Source of the DNA: Zea mays
Taxonomy: Eukaryota > Streptophyta > Magnoliopsida > Poales > Poaceae
Length of the DNA: 64,000 bases
Assembly (NCBI RefSeq): GCF_902167145.1
Contig: NW_023367391.1
Span: 1 to 64,000 of the forward strand
Reading direction: 5' to 3'
Shown here: piece by piece, positions 59,986 through 64,000 of the stretch
Position numbering within the stretch: the first letter of the stretch is position 1
How the letters are laid out: each line of letters begins with the position of its first letter
Program-made: the position numbers and the translations under genes
The notes under the pieces: generated by a model
What the model was told of the DNA's origin: nothing
Databases searched by the model: none
The model's input: the letters and a program-made list of their open reading frames with translations, nothing else

Positions 59986-62900
59986 GGGGTTGTGTGGCCA
60001 TTGATCATCGACCAGAGGCTCATACACCTCACCACACATATGTTTCCTTGCCATAGATCACATTCTTGGATTTCTGGTGGAGACCATTTCTTGGTCAAAA
60101 CCTCACCCCACATATGTTTCCTTGCCATAGATTACATTCTTGGATTTCTGGTGGAGACCATTTCTTGGTCAAAATCCGTAGGTGCTAGCCTTCGGTATTA
60201 TTGAAAATGGTCGTTCATGGCTATTTTCGACAAAAATGGGGGTTGTGTGGCCATTGATCATCGACCAGAGGCTCATACACCTCACCCCACATATGTTTCC
60301 TTGCCATAGATCACATTCTTGGATTTCTGGTGGAGACCATTTCTTGGTCAAAAACTCGTACGTGTTAGCCTTCGGTATTATTGAAAATGGTCGTTCATGG
60401 CTATTTTCGACAAAAATGGGGGTTGTGTGGCCATTGATCATCGACCAGACGCTCATACACCTCACCCCACATATGTTTCCTTGCCATAGATCACATTCTT
60501 GGATTTCTGGTGGAGACCATTTCTTGGTTAAAAACTCGTACGTGTTAGCCTCTAATATTATTGAAAATGGTCGTTCATGGCTATTTTCGACAAAAATGGG
60601 GGTTGTGTGGCCATTGATCATCGACCAGAGGCTCATACACCTCACCCCACATATGTTTCCTTGCCATAGATCACATTCTTGGATTTCTGGTGGAGACCAT
60701 TACTTGGTCAAAAATCCGTACGTGTTAGCCTTCGGTATTATTGAAAATGGTCGTTCATGGCTATTTTCGACAAAAATGGGGGTTGTGTGGCCATTGATCA
60801 TCGACCAGAGGCTCGTACACTTCACCCCACATATGTTTTCTTGCCATAGATCAGAATCTTGGATTTCTCGTGGAGACCATTTGTTGGTCAAAAATTCGTA
60901 GGTGTTAGCCTTCGGTATTATTGAAAATGGTCGTTCATGGCTATTTTCGACAAAAATGGGGGTTGTGTGGCCATTGATCTTCGACCAGAGGCTCATACAC
61001 CTCACTACACATATGTTTCCTTGTCGTAGATCACATTCTTGGATTTCTGGTGGAGACCATTTCTTGGTCAAAAATCCGTAGGTGTTAGCCTTCGATATTA
61101 CTGAAAATGGTCATTCATGGCTATTTTCGGCAAAATGGGGGTTGTGTGGCCATTGATCGTCGACCAGAGGCTCATACACCTCACCCCACATATGTTTCCT
61201 TGTCGTAGATCACATTCTTGGATTTCTGGTGGAGACCATTTCTTGGTCAAAAATCCGTAGGTGTTAGCCTTCGATATTATTGAAAATGGTCATTCATGGC
61301 TATTTTCGGCAAAATGGGGGTTGTGTGGCCATTGATCGTCGACCAGAGGCTCATACACCTCACCCCACATATGTTTCCTTGCCATAGATCACATTCTTGG
61401 ATTTCTGGTGGAGACCATTTCTTGGTCAAAAATCCGTAGGTGTTAGCCTTCGATATTATTGAAAATGGTCGTTCATGGCTATTTTCGACAAAAATGGGGG
61501 TTGTGTGGCCATTGATCATCGACCAGAGGCTCATACACCTCACCCCACATATGTTTCCTTGCCATAGATCACATTCTTGGATTTCTGGTGGAGACCATTT
61601 CTTGGTCAAAAATCCGTACGTGTTAGCCTTCGGTATTATTGAAAATGGTCGTTCATGGCTATTTTCGACAAAAATGGGGGTTGTGTGGCCATTGATCATC
61701 GACCAGAGGCTCGTACACTTCACCCCACATATGTTTTCTTGCCATAGATCAGAATCTTGGATTTCTCGTGGAGACCATTTGTTGGTCAAAAATTCGTAGG
61801 TGTTAGCCTTCGGTATTATTGAAAATGGTCGTTCATGGCTATTTTCGACAAAAATGGGGGTTGTGTGGCCATTGATCATCGACCAGACGCTCATACACCT
61901 CACCCCACATATGTTTCCTTGCCATAGATCACATTCTTGGATTTCAGGTGGAGACCATTTCTTGGTCAAAAAACCGTAGGTGTTAGCCTTCGATATTATT
62001 GAAAATGGTCATTCATGGCTATTTTTGACAAAAATGGGGGTTGTGTGGCCATTGATCGTCGACCAGAGGCTCATACACCTCACCCCACATATGTTTCCTT
62101 GTCGTAGATCACATTCTTGGATTTCTGGTGGAGACCATTTCTTGGTCAAAAATCCGTAGGTGTTAGCCTTCAATATTATTGAAAATGGTCATTCATGGCT
62201 ATTTTCGGCAAAATGGGGGTTGTGTGGCCATTGATCGTCGACCAGAGGCTCATACACCTCACCCCACATATGTTTCCTTGCCATAGATCACATTCTTGGA
62301 TTTCTGGTGGAGACCATTTCTTGGTCAAAAATCCGTAGGTGTTAGCCTTCGATATTATTGAAAATGGTCGTTCATGGCTATTTTCGACAAAAATGGGGGT
62401 TGTGTGGCCATTGATCATCGACCAGAGGCTCATACACCTCACCCCACATATGTTTCCTTGCCATAGATCACATTCTTGGATTTCTGGTGGAGACCATTTC
62501 TTGGTCAAAAATCCGTACGTGTTAGCCTTCGGTATTATTGAAAATGGTCGTTCATGGCTATTTTCGACAAAAATGGGGGTTGTGTGGCCATTGATCATCG
62601 ACCAGAGGCTCGTACACTTCACCCCACATATGTTTTCTTGCCATAGATCAGAATCTTGGATTTCTCGTGGAGACCATTTGTTGGTCAAAAATTCGTAGGT
62701 GTTAGCCTTCGGTATTATTGAAAATGGTCGTTCATGGCTATTTTCGACAAAAATGGGGGTTGTGTGGCCATTGATCATCGACTAGAGGCTCATACACCTT
62801 CATTCATGGCTATTTTCGACAAAAATGGGGGTTGTGTGGCCATTGATCATCGACCAGAGGCTCATACACCTCACCCCACATATGTTTCCTTGCCATAGAT

Positions 62901-63403
62901 CACATTCTTGGATTTCTGGTGGAGACCATTTCTTCGTCAAAAATCCATAGGTGTTAGCCTTCGGTATTATTGAAAATGGTCGTTCTTGGCTATTTTCATA
63001 AAAAATGGGGGTTGTGTGGCCATTGATCATCGACCAGAGGCTCATACACCTCACCCCACATATGTTTCCTTGCCATAGATCACATTCTTGGATTTCTGGT
63101 GGAGACCATTTCTTGGTCAAAAATCCGTAGGTGTTAGCCTTCGGTATTATTGAAAATGGTCGTTCATGGCTATTTTCGGCAAAAATGGGGGTTGTGTGGC
63201 CATTGATCGTCGACCAGAGGCTCATACACCTCACCCCACATATGTTTCCTTGCCATAGATCACATTCTTGGATTTCTGGTGGAGACCATTTCTTGGTCAA
63301 AAATCCATACGTGTTAGCCTTTGGTATTTTTGAAAATGGTCGCTCATGGCTATTTTCAAGGTCGCTCATGGCTATTTTCAAGGTCGCTCATGGCTATTTT
63401 CAT

Positions 63404-63446
63404 AAATACCGAAGGCTAACACCTACGGATCTTTGACCAAGAAATG
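63404..63446 (+). repeat. microinversion in knob monomer, copy 5
   Basis: Same structure, 3461 bp after copy 4; the intervening unit is lengthened. Confidence 0.85.
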
Positions 63447-64000
63447 GGGGTTGTGTGGCCATTGATCATCGACCAGAGGCTCATACACCTCACCCCACAT
63501 ATGTTTCCTTGCCATAGATCACATTCTTGGATTTCTGGTGGAGACCATTTCTTGGTCAAAACCTCACCCCACATATGTTTCCTTGCCATAGATTACATTC
63601 TTGGATTTCTGGTGGAGACCATTTCTTGGTCAAAATCCGTAGGTGCTAGCCTTCGGTATTATTGAAAATGGTCGTTCATGGCTATTTTCGACAAAAATGG
63701 GGGTTGTGTGGCCATTGATCATCGACCAGAGGCTCATACACCTCACCCCACATATGTTTCCTTGCCATAGATCACATTCTTGGATTTCTGGTGGAGACCA
63801 TTTCTTGGTCAAAAACTCGTACGTGTTAGCCTTCGGTATTATTGAAAATGGTCGTTCATGGCTATTTTCGACAAAAATGGGGGTTGTGTGGCCATTGATC
63901 ATCGACCAGACGCTCATACACCTCACCCCACATATGTTTCCTTGCCATAGATCACATTCTTGGATTTCTGGTGGAGACCATTTCTTGGTTAAAAACTCGT

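Larger units (their letters stand above)
45740..64000 (-). repeat. knob180 satellite array, orientation B, right of the retrotransposons
   Basis: About 101 monomers, essentially all in B orientation except for five short inverted pieces of about 43 bp (listed separately). It continues the orientation and phase of 16916-21007. The first ~700 bp repeats the joint tags seen at 6.8-7.4 kb, including CGACACCCACATATG at 45986-46000. From about 46.5 kb onward the array is organised in higher-order repeats. It runs off the end of the window; no gene is supported. Confidence 0.93.

Noticed and set aside
45740..64000. Long open frames up to 410 residues in the right array
   Set aside because: Same artefact of a 180-bp unit divisible by three; length simply tracks how perfect the monomers are.
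1..64000. Regular repeats resembling a CRISPR array
   Set aside because: The whole 180-bp unit is repeated with no unique spacers, and the surrounding retrotransposons are plant elements.
1..64000. TR-1 (about 350-bp) knob repeat or CentC centromere repeat
   Set aside because: Every satellite monomer examined fits the 180-bp knob unit; no other period was seen.
1..64000. A new defence or gene-drive system encoded in the window
   Set aside because: Knobs take part in meiotic drive in maize through kinesins encoded elsewhere on abnormal chromosome 10, but no kinesin or other non-transposon gene is present here.

Overview
The window is maize-type plant nuclear DNA (Zea mays or a close relative). 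About 39 kb of it is a 180-bp tandem satellite that I recognise as the maize heterochromatic knob repeat (knob180). It holds no ordinary host gene that I can support. The remaining ~24.7 kb is one nested block of LTR retrotransposons inside the satellite.

Layout: (1) 1-21007, knob180 array, roughly 117 monomers, with several head-to-head and tail-to-tail orientation switches. (2) 21008-45734, a Ty1/copia Sirevirus-type element (Opie/Ji-like) on the minus strand, arranged LTR-internal-LTR-internal-LTR: three 1241-bp LTRs, two internal regions, and one pair of 5-bp target-site duplications (ACCAT) at the outer ends. (3) Within the left internal region, at 28566-35913, a 7348-bp pol-less Ty3/gypsy element on the plus strand, Zeon/cinful-like, with 641-bp LTRs and its own CTTTT duplication, sits inside gag. 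(4) 45735-64000, knob180 resumes in the same orientation and the same monomer, and is organised in higher-order repeats (about 1.2 kb and 2.56 kb).

The order of events can be read. The knob array existed first. The Sirevirus entered it; its three LTRs differ by 8, 9 and 11 of 1241 bases (hand count), and every difference is private to one LTR. The gypsy element then entered the Sirevirus; its two LTRs differ at 2 of 641 bases. Coding capacity is split: the left Sirevirus copy has an unbroken pol but a gag broken by the insertion, while the right copy has an uninterrupted gag core but a nonsense codon in pol. The gypsy element has a gag with one stop codon, no pol, and a long antisense gene that I model as three exons with its own TATA box.

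The knob monomer is 180 bp, a multiple of three, and by chance is open in one frame on each strand. The many long open frames in the arrays are therefore by-products of the repeat and are not annotated as genes. The most useful material for further study is the tandem Sirevirus, the spliced antisense gene, and the orientation switches and higher-order structure of the knob.
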